This document shows, piece by piece, positions 1 to 7,537 of a DNA stretch of 16,837 nt. The stretch is from Alteromonadaceae bacterium UBA2620 (GTDB taxonomy: Bacteria; Pseudomonadota; Gammaproteobacteria; Enterobacterales; Alteromonadaceae). The stretch lies in assembly GCA_002339125.1 (NCBI GenBank), contig DDJQ01000045.1, forward strand, positions 1 through 16,837, read 5' to 3'. The translations under genes and the position numbers were made by a program. The notes under the pieces were generated by a model. That model saw nothing but the letters and a program-made list of their open reading frames with translations, ran no database searches and was not told where the DNA came from. The stretch's first letter is position 1; the number at the start of each line of letters is the position of its first letter.

Positions 1-25
1 ACTACGCGCCATGCCCGGCGCACGA

Positions 26-53
26 TAAAAAAAGCCACCTCAAAGAGGTGGCT
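26..53 (-). terminator. Rho-independent terminator of the TonB-dependent receptor gene
   Basis: A perfect 9-bp stem (AGCCACCTC / GAGGTGGCT, positions 33-41 and 45-53) encloses a 3-base loop. Read on the minus strand it is followed directly by a run of T residues (the A run at 27-32). It lies about 33 bases after the receptor stop codon, so it should end that transcript. Both the stem and the T run point to the minus strand. Confidence 0.92.
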
Positions 54-86
54 CAACCGTCGTGAGTCAACGAGGTTATACGGAAA

Positions 87-3000
87 TCAGAACTTCACAC
101 CGACAGCCAGCTGGATACGGCGTGGGTTGTAGTATTGACGTGGCGTACCAAAGTTTTCGTCGACAACATAGGGGTTATAGCTATAGCCAGTTTGCTTATC
201 GAACACGTTAAAGATATCAGCACGGAAACGCGCAGTGTAACCTTCAACAAATTCCCAGTTTTGTGTATAGCTTAAATCCACCTGCCAGTGACTGGCGCCG
301 CGACGACTACCTGCCGGTTCAGCAAAACGGCTGGTACCCGATGAATAACCGTAAGGGGTTCCATCCCACGCAGTCCAGGCTTCACCCGACTGGAACACAA
401 AGTACGCACCAAACACGCCTTCCCAGTCAGCCGTATAAGTACTGATCACTTTTACTTTATGCGGCTTATCACCAATCATATTGCCGTAGCGGTTATCCCA
501 TACCATGCGGCCAGGACCGTCACCGTAAAATGATGAGCCGATAAAGGTATTGGCATCGTTAGTGGCAGTTGTGTTGTCCTGGTCGAAGTTACCGTAGTAG
601 TGACTCCAAACGTAAGAAGCATTTACATACCACTTATCATTCTGGTACTCACCTTCTATACTCCATTCCCAGTACTTGGTCTGGCCGCCATCGACTTCAG
701 CAATGACATAAGACGAACCGCCCACTTCATCGCGCATGGCGTCGAGGTTAGGAATATACAAACCTTTTTCGGCAATATTGGCTGGTACACCGCCGAAATC
801 ACCGTAGTCGCCGTACAGACGCGCACCGTTAGGCATATCTTCCCAGAAGTGACTGCCGTAGCGATAACGTAAGTGCGAGCGTACAAACAGCTCATTAGTC
901 ACCATTTTGGTGGTACCAATCGTAAACTCATCAATACGACGCGGACGCATATTGTCAGCGAAGAACTTGCCCGATGAACCGGCAGCGCCGCCGGCATCCA
1001 CAAAGTCACCGTTCTCATCGAAACGAACTAACAAGGTACGGCGGGTATTACGATCCCAGGAAGCTGCCCGCGCCAGTGAGCTGGCATTCGGGTTGTAGCT
1101 GGCATAGTTAGCAAACACGGTAGCTGACTCTTCGTATTCCCAGGTCACCCCCAAACGCGGCTGGATCATGTCTTTCCAGTCGGTTTTGTACATCTCGTAT
1201 TTCTCACCCGGCGCTAATTCGTAACCAGATACATTGCTACTGTTCTTACGCAGGCCCTGACCATAAAAGGTATCACGGCTGACTAGTAAGCCAATATTGT
1301 AGGTAAAGTCACCGTGTTCGATTTCATCATTGATTTCAAAATCAACCGACTCTGCATAGGAGGTGATTGATGATACTGAACTGCCGTCCTGTACCAGACT
1401 CATTTGTTCAATAGATGCTTCATAAAAGACGTTGGTTAAATCCGTATCACCACCGTCTGCGCCTAAGCCTCCAATGTAGCTGATTCGTCCCCAGCCATTA
1501 GACAGGCGTGACAGGTCTTCTTCCAGTTCAGACCAGCGTGCACCAAAGTGCAGGAAGTGAGTCATGTCACCGGTATAGATTTCAGTATCAAAACCTACCT
1601 GGAAAGATTCCCGGGCAAAATCCTGATTGTTATATGTTGGATATGCACCAACACCTGAACCACCGCTAAGTTCACCATCGTCACCAACGTAACCATACTG
1701 AGCAATCAGCGGCGCAGCTGAGGCATTAAAAGCATCAATAGCTGCAATTTCATCAGCGGTTGCACCATCCGGATAGTCACGTAAGCTTGGCACGCCGAAA
1801 TAACCCATCTGGTCAAGATTGTTGATATCCAGAGAGTCCCCCAGTACGGGCATAAAACCTAACTCAACGTCTGGACGCGAGCTACCATCTTCAGAATATT
1901 TGGCATATTTAAAATTCAGACTGGACGTATCACCGAGCAGCCAGGAACCATCCACGGCGGTAATTTTAATCTTCGACTCAGAACCCAGCGAAACGCTGTC
2001 GGTTTCAAATTCACCGATAGATCCACCAACTTCCTGACGATCAGATACACGCTGACTAACATTTAATAAGATATCTTCGGTTGGTGCCCAGGTAAGCTTA
2101 CCGAAATATTCATCACGGGTATTTTCGTAAGACTTGGTCGGCCCATATGCTGTGATTTTATTATCGCCAGTTACTTCAGGACGGAAATACGATCCATAGA
2201 AAAACAACTGATCTTTAAGGATGGGGCCACTAACAGAAGCAATAATCCAGCTACGGTCGACGTCACTGATTACGCCATCCACAGGTGTAGACGTAAAACC
2301 AGAGTTTTGCAGACGATACTCCAGGCTCGCGTGGAATTCATTGGTACCTGATTTAGATGCCGAGTTTACTGCAAAACCACCGGAGCGGTTAAAACCAATC
2401 GCTTTAGCACCACCGCGATCGACAGAAACATACGCAATATCGTGAGTGGCCGGTTCAGACGATAAGTTACCGAACATCGGTAATGACAAGTCCACACCAT
2501 CTAAAGCATAGCTATTATCAACACCAGAACCACCGGCTGCGGGGCCGAGGATACCGTTTTCACTGTATTCCACACCTGGCAGAATTTTCAGCATGTCACG
2601 GTAAGACTGACCGATTGGCATATTGGCGATAACGTCTTCGCCAAACGAGTTAGTCAGCGATGAATCACCTTCAGTAATAATTGCCGTACCGTAAACTTCG
2701 ATACGCTCTGTCTGGGCAGCCTCATAAGCCAGATTAACCACCGACGCCTGCTCCAGCAGTACTGTGGTATTGGTTTTACGTACCGAGCCGTCCGGGAAAG
2801 TAAAAGTAATATCGTAATTGCCCGGGATCAGGTAAGGCAGAGTAAATGTGCCGTCCGGACGGGTAGTTGCCGAACGCGGCTTAGGCATCACATCACTGGT
2901 AACAACGACCTGAACACCACTTACTGCTACATCACCGCCAGGCGCTGTAACCGTACCTTTAATACTCCCCGTAATCTGCTGAGCCTGAGCGGGTGCGCAG

Positions 3001-3146
3001 ATACCTGCAGCCACTGCACCGGCAAACATTACGGCAGCAGTAGAGGTTGAACGATTTTTCCAGGATTGACGAATTGCCTGACGAATCTGACCAGACAGAT
3101 ACTGCCCGGCAACTTTCGCCTTCATTGACGTGAGTTCCTTGTGCAT
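87..3146 (-). CDS. TonB-dependent outer-membrane receptor, Oar-like, with N-terminal carboxypeptidase-regulatory-like domain
   Basis: A 1019-residue outer-membrane receptor expected to import a ligand with TonB energy. The N-terminus is a long basic leader (about residues 1-36), then a hydrophobic core and a likely signal-peptidase site after APAQA (residue 55). Residues ~58-140 form a carboxypeptidase-regulatory-like beta-sandwich (GTV...GVQVVV...PDGTFTLPYLIPGNYDI). A TonB-box-like ERIEVYG follows at ~148-153, then a plug (~160-275, with YALDGVDL) and a barrel ending in aromatic VGVKF. This layout is typical of Oar-like receptors. The substrate cannot be told from sequence. Two starts are possible: residue 1 (AAAGGG, 8 bases before ATG) or Met8 at 3125 (AAGGA, 10 bases before ATG). 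Met8 gives a more usual leader. The gene has its own promoter and terminator, so it is probably monocistronic. Confidence 0.95.
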   Translation of the reverse strand: MHKELTSMKAKVAGQYLSGQIRQAIRQSWKNRSTSTAAVMFAGAVAAGICAPAQAQQITGSIKGTVTAPGGDVAVSGVQVVVTSDVMPKPRSATTRPDGTFTLPYLIPGNYDITFTFPDGSVRKTNTTVLLEQASVVNLAYEAAQTERIEVYGTAIITEGDSSLTNSFGEDVIANMPIGQSYRDMLKILPGVEYSENGILGPAAGGSGVDNSYALDGVDLSLPMFGNLSSEPATHDIAYVSVDRGGAKAIGFNRSGGFAVNSASKSGTNEFHASLEYRLQNSGFTSTPVDGVISDVDRSWIIASVSGPILKDQLFFYGSYFRPEVTGDNKITAYGPTKSYENTRDEYFGKLTWAPTEDILLNVSQRVSDRQEVGGSIGEFETDSVSLGSESKIKITAVDGSWLLGDTSSLNFKYAKYSEDGSSRPDVELGFMPVLGDSLDINNLDQMGYFGVPSLRDYPDGATADEIAAIDAFNASAAPLIAQYGYVGDDGELSGGSGVGAYPTYNNQDFARESFQVGFDTEIYTGDMTHFLHFGARWSELEEDLSRLSNGWGRISYIGGLGADGGDTDLTNVFYEASIEQMSLVQDGSSVSSITSYAESVDFEINDEIEHGDFTYNIGLLVSRDTFYGQGLRKNSSNVSGYELAPGEKYEMYKTDWKDMIQPRLGVTWEYEESATVFANYASYNPNASSLARAASWDRNTRRTLLVRFDENGDFVDAGGAAGSSGKFFADNMRPRRIDEFTIGTTKMVTNELFVRSHLRYRYGSHFWEDMPNGARLYGDYGDFGGVPANIAEKGLYIPNLDAMRDEVGGSSYVIAEVDGGQTKYWEWSIEGEYQNDKWYVNASYVWSHYYGNFDQDNTTATNDANTFIGSSFYGDGPGRMVWDNRYGNMIGDKPHKVKVISTYTADWEGVFGAYFVFQSGEAWTAWDGTPYGYSSGTSRFAEPAGSRRGASHWQVDLSYTQNWEFVEGYTARFRADIFNVFDKQTGYSYNPYVVDENFGTPRQYYNPRRIQLAVGVKF

Positions 3147-3200
3147 GAGTGTGACCCTTTTGCTGTTTTTAGTGCGGCTAAATTACCACTTATGGTCAAC

Positions 3201-3229
3201 ATTTAACCCACAGCACGACCACACGTCAA
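3201..3229 (-). promoter_or_regulatory. Sigma-70-type promoter for the TonB-dependent receptor
   Basis: Read on the minus strand: -35 TTGACG (3224-3229), a 17-base spacer, and -10 TTAAAT (3201-3206). Just upstream of the -35 lies a strongly A/T-rich stretch (about 3231-3272), which could act as an UP element. The predicted 5' leader to the annotated start is about 45-50 bases. This is inferred from consensus match and position only. Confidence 0.6.
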
Positions 3230-3408
3230 GAATATTTTTTTCTAATTATTCATATTTTTTGAAATATTTTATCTCAGATCAAGAATAATTTTCTGCTCAA
3301 AGCTCTTATTTATTCTGCTCTAATATAAAACTCCCTGTCCTGAATCCTGTTCAAGTCGAAAACTCATTTAAAAATAACCAATAATTCAAAATTTAAGCAA
3401 ATCAATTC

Positions 3409-3528
3409 ATGAGCTTAAAATTTGAACGGCCACTAAAAGCAAAAAAATTATTTATATCAATGTGGCGGTTAATCAGCGCATCATTATTCGTAAACGTGAT
3501 TAATTATTACGCAGGAATAGGATATTGA
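3409..3528 (+). CDS. Doubtful 39-residue hydrophobic peptide ORF
   Basis: An ATG-started ORF of 39 codons lies in the AT-rich gap, on the strand opposite to both neighbours. The peptide starts basic (KFERPLKAKK at residues 4-13). It then has a mostly apolar, aromatic-rich stretch at about 14-39, which could be one membrane segment. There is no clear Shine-Dalgarno sequence ahead of the ATG and no recognised family. In AT-rich DNA an open stretch of this length is only mildly unusual. It is recorded as a candidate; chance is the likelier explanation. Confidence 0.12.
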   Translation: MSLKFERPLKAKKLFISMWRLISASLFVNVINYYAGIGY

Positions 3529-3577
3529 TAGGAATAAAATATTAATTATTCCTAATAAACCGACTAAAATTATTCCA
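3513..3577. repeat. Cluster of four AGGAATA-type heptamers, two direct and two inverted
   Basis: AGGAATA occurs at 3513-3519 and 3530-3536. Its complement occurs as TATTCCT at 3547-3553 and, with the last base changed, TATTCCA at 3571-3577. The middle two form a 9-bp dyad, TAGGAATAA / TTATTCCTA (3529-3537 and 3546-3554), around an 8-base centre. The dyad is A/T-rich and lacks a T run, so it looks more like a protein-binding array than a terminator. No function is assigned. Confidence 0.5.
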
Positions 3578-3586
3578 GATTTAGCA

Positions 3587-3607
3587 CGGCAGCCGGGTTG
3601 GCTGCCG
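3587..3607 (-). terminator. GC-rich hairpin just downstream of the PhoX-like gene
   Basis: A perfect 8-bp stem CGGCAGCC / GGCTGCCG (3587-3594 and 3600-3607) with a 5-base loop begins 12 bases past the stop codon. On the minus strand it is followed by TGCTAAATC, not a proper T run. It may stabilise the mRNA 3' end or be a weak terminator. A perfect 14-base palindrome, AACGCTTAAGCGTT (3615-3628), overlaps the stop codon next to it. Confidence 0.45.
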
Positions 3608-3619
3608 CGTTTTGAACGC

Positions 3620-4996
3620 TTAAGCGTTAAGGTGCACCCAGGGCCCCGAAATTGCCAGAGTTTTGGTGGGCGAATAAAGGTTCACAAACAGCGTTTTGCC
3701 ATCAGGTGAGAAACACGCACCTGCCAGTTCGGTTTGCAGGGCCAGTTGAGCAAAAGGATAAACCTCACCGGCTGGCGTTACCCCCCTTAAATGATTATCC
3801 ACAATGGCGGTGTACTGATCTTCACAAATAATCAAATGGCCATTGGGCGTAACCGTAAGGTTATCACCGAAGTTAAGCAATTGGCTGTCAGCACTTTCAA
3901 CAAATAACTGCAAAGCACCCGGTGCATCACTCTCTCCCGGGCTGCCCTCGTAAGCAGAAGGTTTGTAAGCCATGACCTGCCCCAGCTTTTTGTGCCCGCC
4001 GTTAGTGCAGCAGAAATACAACCGATCTTCGGCCCAGTGAATGCCTTCGCCTCGGGCAAACAAAGCGGCACCGGCCTGATACCCTTGCTTTCGCAAATCA
4101 TCTTCGGCACTGTCGGGCGAAGCGATATCCACCCAGGTAGTATTCAGCCACTCACCCACGGGCATTTCCCGTTTGCTCCAGTTGCGTGAATCAAACTTCG
4201 GATAGCCTTTAACCGCCAGCGCCTGCAATTTACCACCAGCGGCCAGATTGCCATATTCGTTAGGAATTAAGCGATACAGTAAGCTATCGCCGCGGTCTTC
4301 GGTGAGATAGACGATACCGGTTTCAGGGTCAACACAGGCCGCTTCATGGTTAAACCGGCCTAACGCCTTAAGCGGCTTGGCCTCCACCAGTTCGTTTGCG
4401 GTGGCGGGGACTTCAAACACATAACCATGGTATTTATTGCCATCATCGGCGGGTGTATCCACGCTTTCTTCACACGTGAGCCAGCTTCCCCAGGGAGTAA
4501 CACCGCCAGAGCAATTTCGTACCGTGCCTACCAGACTCAGGTATTCCTGCTCTTTGATACCGGTCTTCGTATTGTAAACAAGCGTGGTGGTACCGCCGGG
4601 CAAGGCTTCGTTGCGTTCATTGTTATCGTAAGCCAGGGCAGATTTGAACGGCGCAGGTTGGCCGGGCCCGAATTCAGCTAAATGCTTGGGCTGTAACTCA
4701 TGGTTACGGATCAATGCAACCCGGTTTTCATCCAATGCTAAACAGCCCATCCCGTCGGCGCGATCGGGGACCTGCAAGCCATCATCCATCTTATCGCCGA
4801 AAGAGGATAAAACCTGATAAGAAAAGCCTTCAGGTAATGCCAGTATGCCGTTCGGATCTTCAATCAGCGGACCATAACCGGCACTGGTCTTCATAGTAAT
4901 ATTGGTTGCAGCCATGGGCTGGCGGAAAAGGCCACCTGACATACCGGCAGCTGCCAGAGTTCCTAAGGCGACGGTAAACTGTCGTCGTGTAATCAT
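3620..4996 (-). CDS. PhoX/DUF839 family protein with Tat signal, putative periplasmic phosphatase
   Basis: A 458-residue protein of the PhoX (DUF839) family, whose characterised members are Tat-exported phosphomonoesterases with a Ca/Fe cofactor. The N-terminus has the twin-arginine motif TRRQF (3-7), an Ala/Gly-rich hydrophobic core and an A-rich end near residue 30. Family-like segments are IRNHELQ (96-102), NCSGGVTPWGSW (161-172, Cys162 in the conserved NCxGG), TCEES (174-178), RFNHEAACVDPETG (214-227), YLTEDRGD (230-237), RGEGIHWA (315-322), NFGDNLTVTPNG (375-386) and CEDQY (391-395). Phosphatase activity and substrate are inferred from family only. Many DUF839 proteins are untested, and this one is shorter than classical PhoX. 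AAAGGA sits about 5 bases before the ATG, supporting the start. The neighbouring receptor could supply uptake, but the 473-base gap argues against one transcript. Confidence 0.88.
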   Translation of the reverse strand: MITRRQFTVALGTLAAAGMSGGLFRQPMAATNITMKTSAGYGPLIEDPNGILALPEGFSYQVLSSFGDKMDDGLQVPDRADGMGCLALDENRVALIRNHELQPKHLAEFGPGQPAPFKSALAYDNNERNEALPGGTTTLVYNTKTGIKEQEYLSLVGTVRNCSGGVTPWGSWLTCEESVDTPADDGNKYHGYVFEVPATANELVEAKPLKALGRFNHEAACVDPETGIVYLTEDRGDSLLYRLIPNEYGNLAAGGKLQALAVKGYPKFDSRNWSKREMPVGEWLNTTWVDIASPDSAEDDLRKQGYQAGAALFARGEGIHWAEDRLYFCCTNGGHKKLGQVMAYKPSAYEGSPGESDAPGALQLFVESADSQLLNFGDNLTVTPNGHLIICEDQYTAIVDNHLRGVTPAGEVYPFAQLALQTELAGACFSPDGKTLFVNLYSPTKTLAISGPWVHLNA

Positions 4997-5033
4997 GATG
5001 TTCCTTTGTTTTGCACGGCCATTTTTATTTTTT

Positions 5034-5051
5034 ATGCTACCTCGGTAACAT
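5034..5051. promoter_or_regulatory. 18-base imperfect palindrome upstream of the PhoX-like gene, possible operator
   Basis: ATGCTACC (5034-5041) and GGTAACAT (5044-5051) form an inverted repeat with 8-base arms, one mismatch and a 2-base centre. It ends 38 bases ahead of the PhoX-like start, a usual place for a repressor or activator site. It does not resemble a Pho box. I cannot name the regulator. Confidence 0.35.
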
Positions 5052-5149
5052 GTATTTAGAATGACAAAATGGGTGTTGGTTCCTTCCAGACAACGGCATA
5101 AACGCCCAGTACGCTAATTTTGCCGATAAACTACGCGCTACACCGATGG

Positions 5150-6055
5150 CTACTTTTCTTCTTCCAGTAAGCGCATCAGGGTTTTACCCAGTCGAACGTT
5201 CAGTGCGCCGGCAGCCACGGCCTCGGCAGAGTTTTCCATTAACTTGGCAGCCAGTGAGCCACTGAGCTGATTGGTCATCTCATCGGTGGCCAAATCAAAA
5301 ATGCTCTGCGCGGCCAGGTTCTGGGCAAGGATTTTCATCAGTTTCCAGTTTCCCGCGGTAGCCGGGCGCAGGCCGTACACTTTGGCCACGCGCTTAATGG
5401 TGCGCATACCGATCCATAAAATCATCAGCGACTGAATTAAATGATTCGGGCTGATAAACGCCATGCTGCCACTGGCCATGGATTCCTTTTTCACCACTTC
5501 ACTGGCTTTTGCTTTCACCGGCTGTGCCACAAACTGGCGGTACATTTCTACAATCTCGGCACTGGAGTGGTCGGCCTTTAACAAGCCGGTAAAACGCTTG
5601 TAGCACTGTTCGGCATAACTGTGGCGGGTAAACTGGCTGGCATGCAGTTGTAATGCATCCAGCGTTGCCTGCCTGGCGTCGTTGCGCGCCAACTCCGATA
5701 ATTTTGGCCGGCGATGAATAAACTGCGTCACCTTGCGATAGCCCCGCACCTCGCCGAGAGTCATAGTGGATATGCTCAACACAAAGACACCCAGCACTGC
5801 AGCCAGCACCGAAGTAGCTACCGGCGAGGAAGCAAAGTTACTTTCTATAATCGTAACCGCCTCAAATAAGCTGAATCCTGCCACACAACCGATACCGGAA
5901 AGCAGCGCCAGCCACTTAGCAGAAAAGCCCCTGGCGGGTTCGACAACGGGTAAAGGCTCAGCCTCCCGCTTGGCCGGCATGGCATGATCCGGCGGTTGCA
6001 CATCAATTTCCGTTTGTGTGACTTTGGAGCGATACGTTTTTTCGGTGGTGCTCAC
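5150..6055 (-). CDS. ycjF: YcjF/DUF697 family inner-membrane protein
   Basis: A 301-residue protein of the YcjF (UPF0283, DUF697) family, partner of YcjX. Its biochemical role is not established. A charged cytoplasmic N-terminus (about 1-45) is followed by two hydrophobic segments (about 48-70 and 78-99). Then comes a long mostly helical domain, in which the SLMILWIGMRTIKRVAKVYG stretch and the segment after it are typical of DUF697. The ORF opens with GTG only 2 bases after the ycjX stop, with GGAGGA inside the end of ycjX, so the two are surely co-transcribed and probably translationally coupled. At about 300 residues it is shorter than E. coli YcjF (353), mainly in the N-terminal part. No clear terminator follows, and the next gene on the strand starts 153 bases on. 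Confidence 0.88.
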   Translation of the reverse strand: MSTTEKTYRSKVTQTEIDVQPPDHAMPAKREAEPLPVVEPARGFSAKWLALLSGIGCVAGFSLFEAVTIIESNFASSPVATSVLAAVLGVFVLSISTMTLGEVRGYRKVTQFIHRRPKLSELARNDARQATLDALQLHASQFTRHSYAEQCYKRFTGLLKADHSSAEIVEMYRQFVAQPVKAKASEVVKKESMASGSMAFISPNHLIQSLMILWIGMRTIKRVAKVYGLRPATAGNWKLMKILAQNLAAQSIFDLATDEMTNQLSGSLAAKLMENSAEAVAAGALNVRLGKTLMRLLEEEK

Positions 6056-6057
6056 GG

Positions 6058-7437
6058 TTAGTCCTCCAGTAGATACTGAAACAGCCTGTCCAGGCCATTG
6101 CCATTTAAAATACGCGCCAGATGATCCCTGGGCACACCTGCCGGTAACGCCGGGTAATGTTCATCAGCAGGCATGGCTTTCAGTGAGTCGGGTAACGGCT
6201 CGAAGGTTGCTTCCATATAGCGCCCTTCGCTATTTACGTAGCGCAGAGCCTGCTCATTTGAACCGGCATCGGTGGCCTGAATAGCCGACACCAGAAAGTG
6301 TTCAAACTGGATTTCGTCTTTATCCAGCTGGGCCGTTGCACCCCGGGTTACATCTTTCAGCAGCGCCAGCAGGTTGTCTTTCTGCGCCGCCGGAATGAGA
6401 TCGCTTTTGGTGGCGACAAAGGCCACTTTAGCAATTTTTTGCTGGCGCAACAGATGGCGTTGCACCCAGCCCGGATCGCCATACACAAAGGTTTGCGCCA
6501 GATTACTTAACGTTTCCCGCAGCTGATACAGGTGGCTCTTACTGTGGTTTAAGCCTTCGAACAGATCCACCAATATGATCTGCTTGTCTGTCTCGCGAAA
6601 CGTACTTTGTTTTAATGCCGCCAGCCAGTTCTTCTGAAACACCTCAAAATGATGGGTAAAACGCTGGGTCCAGGGGCTGGATAAATCGCTGCTGATCCGC
6701 GACGGCAACGGCGTAAAGCCGTATTCCTGCCAGTCGAAGCCAGAGCCGGGAATAAGAAAACTGCCCGGTTGAAGCATGGAGATGCCCTGAGCTTTGGCAG
6801 CCAGCAGGTATTCACGGTACTTACTGACCAGCACATTAATCGCATCGGGGGTTGGCGGCTGTTCAAAATCGAAACTGCTTACCGCTTCATGCCAGTCTTT
6901 AGCAAACTGATTCTGCGGCTCATTCATTTGCTGCGCCCAGGCGGAGTCCGACCATTGGGTAAAGGATTTGTCCAGCATGGGTAAATCGGTGAGCCACTCG
7001 CCGGGATAATCAATAAACTCAAATACGATATCGGTAAACGGCAGCAGGTACTTTTTAACGCCGTGGGTCTGGCGCAGCCGCACAGTTAACTGAAACCCAG
7101 CCACCGATTCGGTAGCCGGCGGCCATTCGCCTTGTTCCAGCGCCGCCATGTGCTCTTCTACCGGGAATTCAGGCAGGTCGCCCAGCGGCTCCACCCACAT
7201 GTTCTCCACCAGATCCATGGGCAGGTAACGCAGCAATGGCAGGCACTGATACTGCTGTTCACTACGGTATTTTAAGATGGTCATCAGGCTGGTAAACAGC
7301 ATGGATTTACCACTACGGCTTAAACCGGTAATGGTAAAACGGTGGCGGGACTGCATAAACCATTCGGCAAATTGTGCCGAGCCGGCATCAGACGCCCGTC
7401 TGACCGGTTTAAGCACGCTGTCCAGCAAGTTTCGCAT
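6058..7437 (-). CDS. ycjX: YcjX family P-loop NTPase (DUF463)
   Basis: A 459-residue protein of the YcjX/DUF463 family, close to the E. coli length of 465. It has a Walker A/G1 motif GLSRSGKS (38-45), a G3-like DYPG (143-146) and a G4-like TKSD (343-346), so it is organised like a GTP-binding protein. A further hydrophobic strand ends IILVDLFEGL (287-296). Its cellular role is unknown; in E. coli the ycjXF pair adjoins the phage-shock genes and belongs to the heat-shock regulon. Here it pairs with ycjF but no psp genes are in view. The ATG has GGAGG about 7 bases ahead. The 100 bases upstream of the start hold a heat-shock-like promoter, so the pair is probably transcribed separately from the M24 gene. 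Confidence 0.93.
   Translation of the reverse strand: MRNLLDSVLKPVRRASDAGSAQFAEWFMQSRHRFTITGLSRSGKSMLFTSLMTILKYRSEQQYQCLPLLRYLPMDLVENMWVEPLGDLPEFPVEEHMAALEQGEWPPATESVAGFQLTVRLRQTHGVKKYLLPFTDIVFEFIDYPGEWLTDLPMLDKSFTQWSDSAWAQQMNEPQNQFAKDWHEAVSSFDFEQPPTPDAINVLVSKYREYLLAAKAQGISMLQPGSFLIPGSGFDWQEYGFTPLPSRISSDLSSPWTQRFTHHFEVFQKNWLAALKQSTFRETDKQIILVDLFEGLNHSKSHLYQLRETLSNLAQTFVYGDPGWVQRHLLRQQKIAKVAFVATKSDLIPAAQKDNLLALLKDVTRGATAQLDKDEIQFEHFLVSAIQATDAGSNEQALRYVNSEGRYMEATFEPLPDSLKAMPADEHYPALPAGVPRDHLARILNGNGLDRLFQYLLED
6062..6067 (-). promoter_or_regulatory. Shine-Dalgarno site fixing the GTG start of ycjF
   Basis: GGAGGA on the minus strand lies 6 bases before the GTG at 6053-6055 and inside the last codons of ycjX. 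It decides the non-ATG start and implies coupled translation of the pair. Confidence 0.75.
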
Positions 7438-7484
7438 GGTATTCCTCCCGCCCCTGTATACTGCTAATCCCTGAGTGTATTACT

Positions 7485-7515
7485 TAACTTGGGTGGCTTT
7501 GCAATCAATATCAAG
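7485..7515 (-). promoter_or_regulatory. Candidate sigma-32 (heat-shock) promoter for ycjXF
   Basis: On the minus strand, CTTGATA (7509-7515) matches the sigma-32 -35 element CTTGAAA at 6 of 7 positions. After 15 bases, CCCAAGTTA (7485-7493) resembles the -10 CCCCATnTA. The spacing is within the known range and the predicted leader to the ycjX ATG is about 40 bases. No good sigma-70 pair is seen in the same gap. Heat-shock control of ycjX in E. coli makes the match more credible. Confidence 0.45.
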
Positions 7516-7537
7516 CTTTTGCCACACTTTGTTACAG

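Larger units (their letters stand above)
3147..3619. other. AT-rich 473-base intergenic region
   Basis: This is the largest gap between genes in the window and is far richer in A/T than its flanks. It contains the receptor promoter (3201-3229). It also has a 9-base direct repeat TCAAGAATA (3226-3234 and 3279-3287), of which the first copy overlaps the -35, and an 8-base direct repeat TTCTGCTC (3291-3298 and 3313-3320). Further along are a cluster of AGGAATA-type heptamers (3513-3577), a doubtful 39-codon ORF (3409-3528) and a GC-rich hairpin by the next gene (3587-3607). I see no RNA gene or recognisable riboswitch. Confidence 0.8.

Noticed and set aside
5044..5067. Possible Pho box upstream of the PhoX-like gene
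   Set aside because: Only one TTGTCAT half-site is present. The second heptamer at the required 11-base period matches poorly (AATACAT), so a PhoB site is not supported.
5100..5149. Search for a ycjF terminator using the GCCGAT and CCGATGG repeats
   Set aside because: The repeats are direct, not inverted, so they do not form a stem. No terminator was called after ycjF.
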